In this document: in pieces, positions 10,209-20,799 of the stretch
Numbering within the stretch: position 1 is the stretch's first letter
Layout of the letters: each line of letters begins with the position of its first letter
Assembly: GCA_022264855.1 (NCBI GenBank)
Contig: JABYQU010000009.1
Coordinates: forward strand, 62,001 to 126,000
DNA: 64,000 nucleotides
Origin: Lenzites betulinus
Taxonomy: Eukaryota > Basidiomycota > Agaricomycetes > Polyporales > Polyporaceae
Reading direction: 5' to 3'
Program-made: the position numbers and the translations under genes
The notes under the pieces: model-generated
Database searches by the model: none
What the model saw: only the letters and a program-made list of their open reading frames with translations
Told to the model about the DNA's origin: nothing

Positions 10209-12077
10209 CTACAACTCATGTTGGAGGGGCCCGATGAAACCATCACGTCTTGCACCGTCTGTCAGCTCGGGTAGAAGAGACAGGAGTAATTCGCGTAGGA
10301 GACGACGTGCGAGTCCCATCGTAGCAAGCGTGGCTGAAGAAAGGAAAGCGGCAGCGATGAACCATGCATCCTTGCACCAGACCGAGGTCGCCGAAGCGGC
10401 CTGCGAGGAAATGGAGGTTGCGCGCACAATCTGAGGAGATCGACGTCAAACAGCGCGGTGTGATGTTCGATGTGGATTCCACTTACATTAGATAGCACAA
10501 CTGACCAGACAATCGTCCACGGCACAATGCAGCACACCCAGATCATGATGGCGAGGGCGACTAAGCCGACAAAGATATCGCTAAGAGACCTGCCAGGCTG
10601 AGTCGACTGGTTAGTAGGAATTCGCCTTTTCTACATTTAACAGTCGTACCGCAACGGAGTGGACAAGGTCCACAACGGTATCGCCGAAATCGCCGGTAGT
10701 ATCATCGTGTGCTACACATGATAAGTATTGGGTGACCATGCATGGCGGACAATTACTCACTGATTCTCGCTCGCCAGATCTTGATGTACGTCTGCTGCCC
10801 TCGATCTGCAGACCCGGTTGCTATATAGCTGATCTTGTCTTGGATGACTGACTACGTTCTCATGAGTAATTGTGTGCTCAACAATGTGAGCAGACGTACA
10901 GTGACAGCCTGAACGATGTCCTCTGTCCTTACGATGTCAGGTAGAAGCCATAAGACACACAATGGTACTTACCCCCGTGTTCGAGAGTCTGAAAGAGCTC
11001 GCCGGTGGACATCTCCCACACAGCAACTTTCCCCGAAGTCGTGCCAGAGACGATGGCGTGCCCCCTGTGGACAAACTCGACCTGAAGCCTGTGCCGCGAG
11101 CTCGGAGATTTGTCGAACTTGTACAACCTCTTCGACTTGGCCTTCGACTGAGCGCCCAGCACGTAGATGTCGACGCCATCCTTAAGGTTATAGAGAGCAA
11201 CGAAGCGATGGTTGGGGCTAATGGCGGCGCCACCTCTGCAACGCACGTTCAGCACCTACGAGTGGTGTACGGATACAACATGGGCTCACATGTTCGGCTT
11301 CGTGTGCGGCAACGCTATGTGCCATCGAGACGTGTGGTTGGCGGTGTCCCAACAGCTAGAATATCGGAGAGAGATGAGATAGGACGGTGAAATGCACGCC
11401 AACCTACCTGATTCCGTGCGAAAGGTACGAGACAATCAAAGAGGAGCCACCGTCGTGGAATTTCAGCGCCACGGCTCGCAGACGTCGCTCGAGCCCACTT
11501 CCAGGTTCAGCATTCCCCTCAGGCTCCGGTGGAGTTGGGAGAATCATCGCCCCAGAATACGTGTCTACAGGGGATTTAGCTCATTATTTATAAGACTGAA
11601 AGGGTACATATTACTCTGGCTCTTCTCCCGTGTGAGATGGACTTGCTCGCCCATACCGATGGCCAACCTGCCGGAGGGAGCGTCGTAATCGAGACAATAG
11701 ACGGGGCCTCTGGCGCCCAGGTGAATCTCATGCTGCTCGCTGAGCATCTGCTGGCGATCAGCAAACGGCCATACGTGATGTGTATCAGTACGTACCAAGG
11801 AGAAATTGTGAACTTGGAGCAGGGATCCGTTCGCACAGCCTATGATAACCGTGTCGGGATGCGTAGGATGCCAGAGGACACTGTCAATAGCGCTCTTGAA
11901 CAATATTCTGTACAGCAAGCAGCCTTGCAACGCATTCCAGATCACGAGGGTGTAGTCGTCACCCCCGCTCGCAAGGTACGCTCCGTCGGGAGAAAAAGCG
12001 AGGCAGTTTATTGTGTCGCTGTGACCGCCCCTCAAGTAATGTTGCTCGGTGTAGGCTGTGATCGAGAAGTTCTTCAT
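10209..12077 (-). CDS. C: WD40-repeat protein with C-terminal membrane segments
   Basis: Starts at ATG 12077. Exon 1 encodes WD-type repeats: an early GHSD followed 20-odd residues later by LVIWN, then an SVLWHP strand and a VYCLDYD strand. Later exons (11567 downward) add a repeat ending in VAVWEMSTGE near 11010 and a last blade with IATGSAD and KIW near 10800. After that come two hydrophobic stretches encoded near 10590-10500 and 10375-10320, so the propeller is probably tethered to a membrane. At least five introns of about 45-55 nt are needed. WD40 propellers are protein-interaction platforms; the partner here is unknown. It lies in the loop between D and F, on the same strand as both. 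No mirror partner. Confidence 0.72.
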
Positions 12078-12361
12078 CGCCCAAGATCACAGGAACGTGA
12101 GGAAAGAATGGGAAGAGCTAGTTGAAATGCCCGGCGGGGAGGCGTGCGTAGATGCCCAGCACCCTCAGCGTCCTCAGGTATTAGTACTCTGTAAGGACAA
12201 TGGAGGCTGAAAACACGTTGACTGCACGTGACTGCGGTACCCCCGAGATTCGGAATCGGCCAATAATCCGCGTGCGTAGCCTTAAGCTGCTACGCGTTCA
12301 GCGCTGTGATGTTCCTGGCCGAGATGATAGATTCTGACAGTCGTATACATTTGAAAAACCC

Positions 12362-13496
12362 TCAAGCCCCTACGGGAACATCATCTGGCATCCCGTCACT
12401 ATAGTAGTCGTCTTCTTCGACCTCAAATGCCTCGCCTTCGCCGTTCATAGCCCACATGACGCCATCAGTAGACTCGATACTGGCAGAAACGCTGCGATGC
12501 TCCAGCGAGTACCCTTCGTCGTCGTCGTCGTCGTCGGAGGTGCTTGCATCGATATCCTCCATCTCCTTGCGCATGACGCCCAACTCGACATTGACGTCGT
12601 TAAGGCGCTGGGTAAGATCGGAGTTCTGCGAGTGGTGGTTAGCCAGATAACGCGGAGGTGTAAGCTGTAATCATTCACGTCAGAGCACAAAGTCTCTTCA
12701 GTTTGGAGGTACGAGCGCACCTGGGTATAGATAAGTCAGCTATGGGCCTGATAATAGCGGAAAGTAGCAGCATACAGTTTCTATGAGGTTCATCACATTC
12801 AGGGCGTTCACATCCTCCGCGTTAAACAAGCTGATCGTCTCCTGGATAGACGTGATGATATTGACCACGTTGGCATATTCATTGATGGCCTGACAGATGT
12901 CAGAACGATAATCAAGACATGCGACGAAGCACTTACTGCAGAGCGGGATGGACCAACATGCCTCCAGTTTCGAGCGCGCACTTGTCTCTGAGGAGGCGGG
13001 GCACAATAATTGCCGTAACTGTGTATACGTGAGTACTAAGGCCGGTTTCCGAGTGAAAAGCCCACTAACAAGTCGAGTCCCGTCGGTGTAAAGAGCACCC
13101 GAATGGGGAGGGAGGTCACATCGACATCAATGCGACCTAAAAACAGCTATTACCGTGGTTTTAGACATATACGCTTCACATAAAGCTATCTCGAGTAACC
13201 TCACCTCTTCGGCGAGCGCATCGCGCAAAGCTGTGCGAAATGGCGACGCTCTGTTGACGGAACTCCGCAACATATAGGGTCGTACTTAGGACGCATTGTG
13301 AGCGCGGTCGTTCAGGAAATTAAAATAAGGAAAATTACCCAGGCGAGGGAGGTCCTTGTACAGAACAAACGCTTGCTTATCCCTGATCTTCGCGTGGAAC
13401 ACATGTTGAAGACCTGGTACCGATGAGCGAAGGCATCAAGATCAGCAGAGAGTATGAGTTCTTACGTTCATAAAGAAACAACGGGGCGGAGGACAT
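12362..13496 (-). CDS. F: uncharacterised protein, diverged paralogue of E with acidic tail
   Basis: Function unknown. Eight exons: 13496-13466, 13413-13339, 13284-13205, 13146-13070, 13018-12937, 12889-12776, 12720-12679, 12625-12362, giving 254 residues. Exon lengths and phases match E (see E). The ATG at 13496 lies 29 bp inside the loop from the IR-R boundary at 13525; an upstream ATG at 13596 runs into a stop. The last exon is much longer than in E and adds a coiled segment followed by an Asp run and a strongly acidic tail ending at 12362. The two proteins are alignable mainly in exons 2-4 and the start of exon 8. The promoter is the same sequence as that of E. Confidence 0.75.
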
Positions 13497-13524
13497 CGCG
13501 AAGGAAAGCGATAGAGAGCGAGAG

Positions 13525-15529
13525 GGGAAGTAACTTGGATGTTTGGGGGGAGTAGCGCGGCTGGGCGATGAGTGAGGCCTCTCGAAGAAGAGCCATGATA
13601 TATGAGCGAGCCCCAAAAGTCGAAGACAAAGGATAGGGAGACGACCACCCGGTTGGCAGCATGGCGGGAGTGAGTTAGCTGAGGAAACGCGCTGCGTGAG
13701 GCGGAAAGCGTTACGGGAGTCACTTCTCGGGGTCCCCGATTCGCGCGAATCCAGCTACGACTTGCGTGACGTGTGACAATGTGCGCTCGGATTCTGGGTC
13801 TGTGAGGCGCCTATACGCTTACTCTGAACCCGCGAGCAGAAGTACCAACAAGCCGCAAGCAGCAACCTCGCAGTGCATGAGAGCGTAAATGTAAGGATAT
13901 AGTTTCCACGTGCAGGCCGTGATGACGCTGACCTGCTGTCAACGAAAAACTACGCCATACCAGACATATCGGGCCGACTTTGGGTGCACGAAAGGCCGCG
14001 CCGAACACGCCCCTTCTGCCTGTATCATCGCCGCCACGCAGAAGTAACGGCGTCGGAGGCCTCGTGATACATAGGATCTTCGATACGCTACCGCTCACAC
14101 CCACGCGCGGGTAGCGATCTCGACCTGACTGGCCGGCGACGCAGCACCTAATGCTCGATGCAACGCCTATCCATGAGCGTACGGGCTCCCAAGGTCCAGT
14201 CACAGAGTTTCTCTCTCACTGAGTCAGTATATCGACTAACTTCCCCTCATATAGCTGTCGACGCGGGTATCCAGTGCAGCACGGAATGATCCTCGTGTCG
14301 GCATCGTGGCGTACATTGACCGCTTTTTCGGCCGCTTTGCTCTCAACTGTAAGCACGTCGTGTTCCCTGTGCCACCCGATAAGGTCCTAACATGAACCGT
14401 AGCGGCCCCTGCTCTTCTCCATGCTCTTCTCCAGTGCGGTCGCCGTCGTTTGTGTCTCCAGGGTAGGTACTGCACGAGGAGCCTCGTGTAGACCTCGTGA
14501 GGGTCTATGACAAGCGTTTGGACCCGTCGTATCGGATAACGGACAGTGCCACTCCGAGCACGACTTCGACCGTGGACACCGACTCTTCACCAACACACGA
14601 CAGATCGTTTGTCTCTCTCGAACAGCGACTGGGCCGCAGATCACAGAGCACGGCAATTTCAAGTATCTCCGTAAGCTTCTTCATTCGTTGGGATCGGCCG
14701 GTGCCACTCCGAACACGACTCTGAACGTGTACGCTAACTCTTCACAAACGTCTTGCTGGATCGTTTGTTCTTCTCGAGTGACGTCGAGGTATGGCTCCAG
14801 TGCGGTCGTTCCGAGCACATACGTATGCTTACCCATTCATACAGCGGGTCTCGGACAGTGCCACTCCGAGCACGACGCCTCCGACCGTGTACGCCAACTC
14901 TTCACAAACGCGCGCCCCGAGGGTCATCAGGGTGCGGATCTCAGCACGATATTTCGACCACGCTCGTACGCGTACCCCTTAATTCGGCGGGAATCTCCGA
15001 GCACGAGTCCGAACGTGTATTCCGCCCTTCGCCGATGTTCAACGCGTGTGTCGGGAAGGGCGATTGCGAGCACAATGAAGCTGACCGCCGTGCGGCGTGC
15101 TCACCCTTCACCCTTCTCAATCCGTAGGTCTCGGATAGCGCCACTCCGAGCACACTCTAGGGCAGTGCGAGGATCGGTGCATGGTGATTATAACGCGGTA
15201 CGTTCGAGCTCCCCGGCTTCGCATCCCTATTTCAGGACGCCGTTCATGCTCTTTCGTCTTCTGCACTTTGCGCCCACACACCCCATAGTATGTATCCCTC
15301 GTCTCTTCCGCGTCTTGCAGCTCGCTCACATGCATGACGTTTCCTCCTCTCATTGCAGCTTTCACGCTATGGCAGACTACACGGATGTGCTCACGGACGC
15401 GCCGACCAACCGCTCTGTCCAGCACCACACATATGTCGATCCTCCTGCGCGGGATGCGCCTGATACATTGTTATCTGGACATAACGGCTCGAGGCGCATC
15501 TCCAGCGAGCCTCCTGAGGGACCGGCTTC
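13525..15529 (-). repeat. IR-R: right arm of 2,005-bp inverted repeat
   Basis: Inverted copy of 2494-4498, with six mismatches and no indels by eye. It spans from the 5' leader of F to codon 54 of B and holds the bidirectional B/F promoter. Five of the six mismatches lie in the outer 240 bp, next to and within B exon 1. Confidence 0.95.
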
Positions 15530-16404
15530 TGGGGGTTACCCTCCCCCGGAGTTGGCCTCTGATGACAGTGATGTAAGCGAGTCCTTCGATGATGGATCGT
15601 TCAGGCTCTCATTTTTATCCCTTCGCAGTGCGAATTCCTACCTCTGTCCGATGACGATGGCGTTGGTATACTCATGGACCAGCTACGCTCTGCGCGACAG
15701 TCCTTCTCACATAGCGAGACTGCGCTCTGTGATCAGGCAGAAGACGTGCCCATTTTGCTCCGAGCTGATGACCTTTCCACTCTTCGCCTGCCCGTGACGA
15801 TTACCACGTCCACATTTCTTGTCGCTGTCCTCCGCGAGCAAATGTCGCTAGTCGCAGTGAGTTCATGCGATCCCACGTCTTGACATAATGTCTTACCGAT
15901 TATGCGCAGTCTCTACACGCCGTTGATGGCAGGATTCCCAATGTCGTGATCACTCCCGATCAGCTGCGACGGCTCCTCATGAAGGCCGTAGTATGTATGT
16001 ACATCTCGCATGGATCTTTCAAGTTCCCCTCTAACATATGTTAAGGGTATATCGATCGCGAGTGCATTGCGGACATCGAGCAAGCCTACGTGGTGTTTGT
16101 TGGCAGCGAGTACGGGCAAGTACGTCAGCTACTCGTGTTCTGTCATCGGAAGTGTGTACTTACTGTATACATATAGCCTATGGATCACTCCTGCCCCGCA
16201 AGCGGTGTCGGCGATCTTCGTGCACTCGCAGATGGCCTGAACGACTTGGACACGACGATAGACGATTTCGACGCGTATATGTTCCACGGGGGACGATATG
16301 CACCGTCGTCCTCTATTGTGGTCTTAGAAGTCATCGCGCACGCGCTCGTCGGGGCCGGCATCATGTGTCTCATGATTGCCTATTTCCCCTCCATCATCAT
16401 GTAG
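15369..16404 (+). CDS. B: C-terminally anchored membrane protein, chimeric paralogue of A
   Basis: Function unknown. Five exons: 15369-15572, 15629-15856, 15910-15994, 16046-16119, 16177-16404, 272 residues. The third intron has a branch-like CTAAC and a TTAAG acceptor. Donor 15995 was preferred over 15991 because it keeps a clean frame in exon 4 and matches A. Residues 1-53 are shared with A, with two changes, because they lie in the repeat. The rest is diverged. Exon 2 adds an acidic segment with C-E-F-L-P-L-S-D-D. Exon 5 ends in a hydrophobic stretch of about 27 residues reaching almost to the C-terminus, which suits a tail-anchored protein. A has its membrane span in the same exon but continues about 55 residues beyond it. 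Divergent from F. Confidence 0.75.
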
Positions 16405-18264
16405 CTCTGAAGGTCTCTAAGAATCCTCATTCTTGTTTGGTGTGAATTTGTGTGTTTTCGATCTTACAAATGGTGATATGATATATGTAGGATAATCGCA
16501 CGTACATGCAAACGAGTGTGATGAAAGAGACTCTCAAATAGTAAGTTGTGATATGGATGAGTTGATGAGACGTAAGTGTCCGAGTATGCATTCACTGATA
16601 ACATGACATATAGGGCAGATAGCAAGGCAGCTAAGACGACGGTAATCAGGAGGGGAAACGAGTGAGATGATAGCAGAGGATAGCGAGAGTGTAGCTTTTA
16701 AACAGCCAGAGAAGTTGCGATAGAAAGTAAGTACAGACACTGAATCGTATCGTCTGCTAGCTCTACGTCCGGGAGGCTCGTTTGACAAGACCCTCACCAC
16801 GGAGCTTCCATGTTAGACACATGCACGATCTGCTCAGATAAACATGGGACTCACGAGGATCCAACATTTTGTACGCCATCGAGACCTGCTACGAGGGGGT
16901 TCGCGTTCGCTTTCGACTGCGTAGGTGCCTGCCCTCAACGACAGCAAGGGATTCTCGTGTCCGCCACGATCCTCGGGGGCCAGTGCGGATATGGAGGATT
17001 TAAGTTTAATCACTTCGTCTCCGAGGCCCGTGTGTATCGTGTGCAACCTTTGCAAGAGAGACCCTACCTCCTCGTAGACGGTTGAGAGGACTCGTAGACG
17101 GGTTCGGAGGGTATCGAAGTAAACGCGTTCCTCCTCTTCACTCCGAAAGGCAACATCGGTGACGAATATATCGCTATCCGACGTCGTAGAAGATAATCAG
17201 CTGCGAAAACCATGGGTGAAAGTGTCAGCATACCTCATCGGCTTTCGCCAACATGAACGCCGTTCACGTTGGGACAAAAGGGAAATATCGAGACGTCAAT
17301 GCAGTCGATCAGAACAATGGCGATGGCGCTCGTCGATATGTTCGGTGCGAAGAAGGCACGGAGGGAGGAAAGTGATCAAGAGGGAGGGGAGCTGGCCAGG
17401 CCGCCCTCCGGCTGTGAGACCTCCATATACTAAAGCGCCCGCTCGGCCAGCTGCACCTTCACCGCGTAGCATTGATTGGTCTCCATGGCCTTCCATGGCC
17501 CACCATAAATGGTCTAGGTAAACGGCTGATATCGAGGCAACAGCGGCCGATGAATCGGGACGCATGAAGAGACGCTCATTCTGCAAGTACAAGCGAGGGC
17601 TAGAGCGCACTCTGAATCAATGACTAGATGAGTATTAATACTAGATGTTACCTCAAACGGTGCGTCAAGGTACTCGCGCTCTCTGAATTCAGGCGCGAAT
17701 CGTGATGATTAATCGGAGTCGTGAACTTCAGCAGAAACAGGAGTCTTTCACGGAGAGTCAGACGATGGTGAGAGCTTGGCGCGGCAAAGACCGAGATTGG
17801 TAACACAAGCGCCAAGCGCGGCCCAGCGACGGAGTGGTCTGTTCGTCCTACTCTACAATGTGGGCGCCCTTGGATGCGTTTCTTGCGCTCCAGAACTAAT
17901 CGTCTTTGTATGCTATGACAAAGTAGGACTGTGTTACTCATCGAAGAAGACACTGTCCGCGAAGCGAATACCAAGATGTCAGTGCCGTGGGTTGGTCAGT
18001 GTCCATTGTTGCGACCTATCCCTCATTTTGGACATGCCACACGATGAGTATCTGCAAGAATTACCATGGAATACGGAGAGATCGCGCCGAAGCTGCGCAT
18101 GCTGTCGGGTCGCGTGTGCGACTCGTCTTGCATTGTTATGAGTGGCACAACCTCTTCCAGCCTATATATTTACAGGTGTGCCGGTAGCCTTGCGCTCTCC
18201 CAGCTTTGCAGCCCTCATCCCCTTTGCAGCACCTTACTCTCAAAAGAGCCCACGCCCTTTCGTC
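16405..18264. other. 1.9-kb interval between B and X2
   Basis: The mirror interval between A and X1 is only 537 bp, so roughly 1.3 kb has been gained here or lost there. Several short open frames exist on both strands, but none has convincing splice structure or a domain. No transposon ends recognised. Confidence 0.4.
18160..18172 (+). promoter_or_regulatory. TATA box of X2
   Basis: CTATATATTTA lies about 100 nt upstream of the X2 ATG, followed by a pyrimidine-rich stretch that would suit the start of transcription. Confidence 0.45.
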
Positions 18265-19578
18265 ATGGCTGACATTACTATCGATGAGGCCCTTCGTCTG
18301 GCCATGTCCCAGGAAGAAAGCGTACGAGACGCTATTCTGACGCTGGACGAAGAATTTAGATCGTTAGTTGTCTCGCGTCCACGATTCGCCTACTCAACGT
18401 CTTCTAGCTTCAGAGACTCTTACATGCTCCCCAACAACGCATCTCAGTGGGCACCTTTGTTCGCGGCTCGCGTCGCATCGCACAACAAAGAATATCGTCA
18501 CCGCATCAAACAAGACCTGCACGTCTCCACGCACAACCTGAAACATCTCTACTCTGAAGGCGGCGACGGCGACGACAACAAGAGGTCCAACGCTATGAAC
18601 CTCCTGTTATCAATGATTATCGGGGCATTGAAAACCAATCGCACTCTCAACAGGCGACTAGACGAGGTTCGTCCGCGGTCGTGAGTGCATCGCTCTTTCT
18701 AACACAGTAGTGTATTTCCTTCAGTACATCAATCTCCATACGCATCTTCTGCAAGGAAACTTCCTTTCGCTTGCAGACAGAGTTTTTATCCGCAAGACCC
18801 TCCCCGACCTCGAGCGTTGTCGGGAAAAGCTAGCGCGCGACGCTGTTGGGGTCAAAGAGCTGTTCGACGCCTACAAACCGTGCTTGTACGTCATCTCGTA
18901 CAAGGTTCGTCACCTTATCGCCGCGCGTGGGTGTTAGCGTCAACTAATTATTTCATAGCGCGAGCTGAAGAAGTGCGAGGAAGCTCTGAGCGCACGGAAG
19001 ACTACAAAGGGGGACATTGAGAGAGAGACAGCGCCAGTCTTTCGCATTCTGTCCAGGCTCTTCGAAGACCGCAAGAGCATATTCGAAGAGTCGACGAAGC
19101 TTGGTCACAGTCATGCCGTGGCCTGGTTCTCGCTCTCTACGGATCGCGTCGATCCCGCCACACTCCGACAAGCTCTCGCGCAATACGACGTACTTCGGGA
19201 TCGTGTCTGGGCGCAGAAGGCCATCCACGACGCTAGCGTCAATGTCATCAAGGTAGGTTTTGACCCACTTTCTCGTGTGACCCCCTTGACACGCACATCA
19301 GGATATCGCGGTGGAAGGGGAATTCGCCCCTTCCACTGTTCCTGGCGCGGACGGCAAGGAGGTACCGATCAACACTATGCGCCAAGCATTCGACGTCTAC
19401 GAACGCATCTGTGCGTCTTGCTCTGGGATGGTTCAGGTTCGTTGTTCTCTCCAACGTTGACGTGTACGGGATGATTCACTGCGACCTTCAGCTCGCCGAT
19501 CCGATCATCGAAACGCTTGTAGAATACCTTGCCGTGCTCCGTCTCACCGAAGCTCATGTTCTCGCTGGGTTAGCCTAG
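18265..19578 (+). CDS. X2: uncharacterised helical protein, paralogue of X1
   Basis: Function unknown. Six exons: 18265-18362, 18408-18666, 18725-18904, 18959-19252, 19302-19436, 19492-19578, 350 residues. The first intron (18363-18407) is 45 nt, so the frame stays open if it is missed; it was placed by matching X1. The protein is mostly charged helices, with heptad-like stretches in exons 3-4. No signal peptide or membrane span. X1 shares exon phases and alignable motifs (NK-x-YR, PVF, AL-x-x-L/Y-D-V-L) but overall identity is low. Transcribed away from B and the inverted repeat, mirroring X1. Confidence 0.72.
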
Positions 19579-20100
19579 ACAACTCTGTCTCCTCAAGATC
19601 ATATACGTTGCATATCTTTGTACTAGTACAGTGGGGCGAATGAATGCGATTCTTGTTGTATAAATACGCTCGCCGGGTCCAAGATGGTCATAGGCGCCCT
19701 CCAGTTCCGAATCCGCAAAGCGCCTATATTGCATTTGGCGACTTGTCCTCTTATAACACATCGCGCTAGCCCGGATATTCCCTGTACAGGACCATTCACA
19801 AGTGACCTCACAGTGGTCAATAGGCCCACGTAAGCAAGTTTCTTCCGTTCCTTCATTTGAAAGTTGACCGAGTTGTAAATAGAGATCACCGCACAACGCG
19901 CCCCGACGTGCTCTCGTCAGTGTTAGGGCTAATATTCATAGCACGGTTATGTATTCCGACCACCTATCGCGTCGCCTATCGCGTCGCGAATCGCGACGCG
20001 ACTTGGTTGGTGAATCGCAAGACGATTTGGACTGCGATTGCAATTAGCGCCCAAGGAGAACATGGCGAGAACATTGCAGAAATCATGTATTATATTTGCG
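19579..20100. other. Intergenic downstream of X2
   Basis: No gene recognised. Near 19965-20030 there is a cluster of short TATCGCGTCGC and CGCGACGCGA words, a palindrome-rich patch. Confidence 0.35.
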
Positions 20101-20119
20101 TCGTGTTATGCATCTACGG

Positions 20120-20610
20120 GCAATATTCGTAATGGCTTCTGGCATGTTCGTGCTGTGTTCTGTGAGGGAACATGTCCATAATGTTCAATATATTTTCTGA
20201 ATGTCATTTTGACATGTTTATGATCGAAAAATGGCAAGAACAGAGTGAATGTGAATGGCATGTTTCGCCGGAAACCACGCAGAGAACACCTGAACGAGAA
20301 CATTCCCCATTTGTCCATCATGTTCTTTCCATTTTTGGTGACATATCATGGCAGAAATATAATACATGTCGGCGCCGTGTTCTTCGACCATGTTCTTGTC
20401 GAAAACATACCGAGAACATATGTTACATTGTCAGGATTTTATTGACACAAAAATGTCAAGAATCCCGCCGAGAACATTTACGCTATGTCTCTGATGTTTC
20501 TGGCATGTTCTATGATCGAAAATGGCACAAAATGTTTATCATTTATCGCCGTGTTTTTGCCATGTTTTTCGCGGAAAAATCGGTCATTGCCCCCTGTGTG
20601 ATGCATCAGA
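20120..20610. repeat. Degenerate repeat tract with alternating CATGTTC and GAACATG
   Basis: About 490 bp in which CATGTTC, TGTTCT, GAACAT and GAAAAATGGCA words recur on both strands at irregular 20-60 bp intervals. More AT-rich than its surroundings. Open frames here are by-products of the repeats. It may be a decayed inverted-repeat element. Confidence 0.45.
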
Positions 20611-20799
20611 GTCCCTACGGTACATAATGCAATAGGCCGCAGGCCATTTACCGGTACCTGATACATCAGAACTACAACAGCTGCTGGGTGTCATGCACAA
20701 TGTGGGATTTTCTAGCTCACGGTATGTTCCACTGTCGCCTACTCCCCTGGGACCTTCCTGACACGGCAGAAGGACCATTCAAGTTCCTGCCGCCCCAGT

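Noticed and set aside
12440..12540. CRISPR-like or microsatellite array at the GTCGTC run
   Set aside because: It encodes the Asp run in the last exon of F.
2494..15529. The inverted repeats as terminal repeats of one large DNA transposon
   Set aside because: Both repeat ends lie inside homologous genes, the flanking genes are homologous too, there is no target duplication, and no transposase lies in the loop.
2494..15529. Inverted repeat as an assembly artefact joining two haplotypes head to head
   Set aside because: Not fully excluded. The unique loop genes and different flanks on each side make a simple collapse unlikely; long reads would settle it.
1..19578. A homeodomain or pheromone-receptor mating-type locus
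   Set aside because: The divergent paired layout is suggestive, but no W-F-x-N-x-R homeodomain helix, seven-helix receptor or CaaX pheromone was seen in any of the genes.
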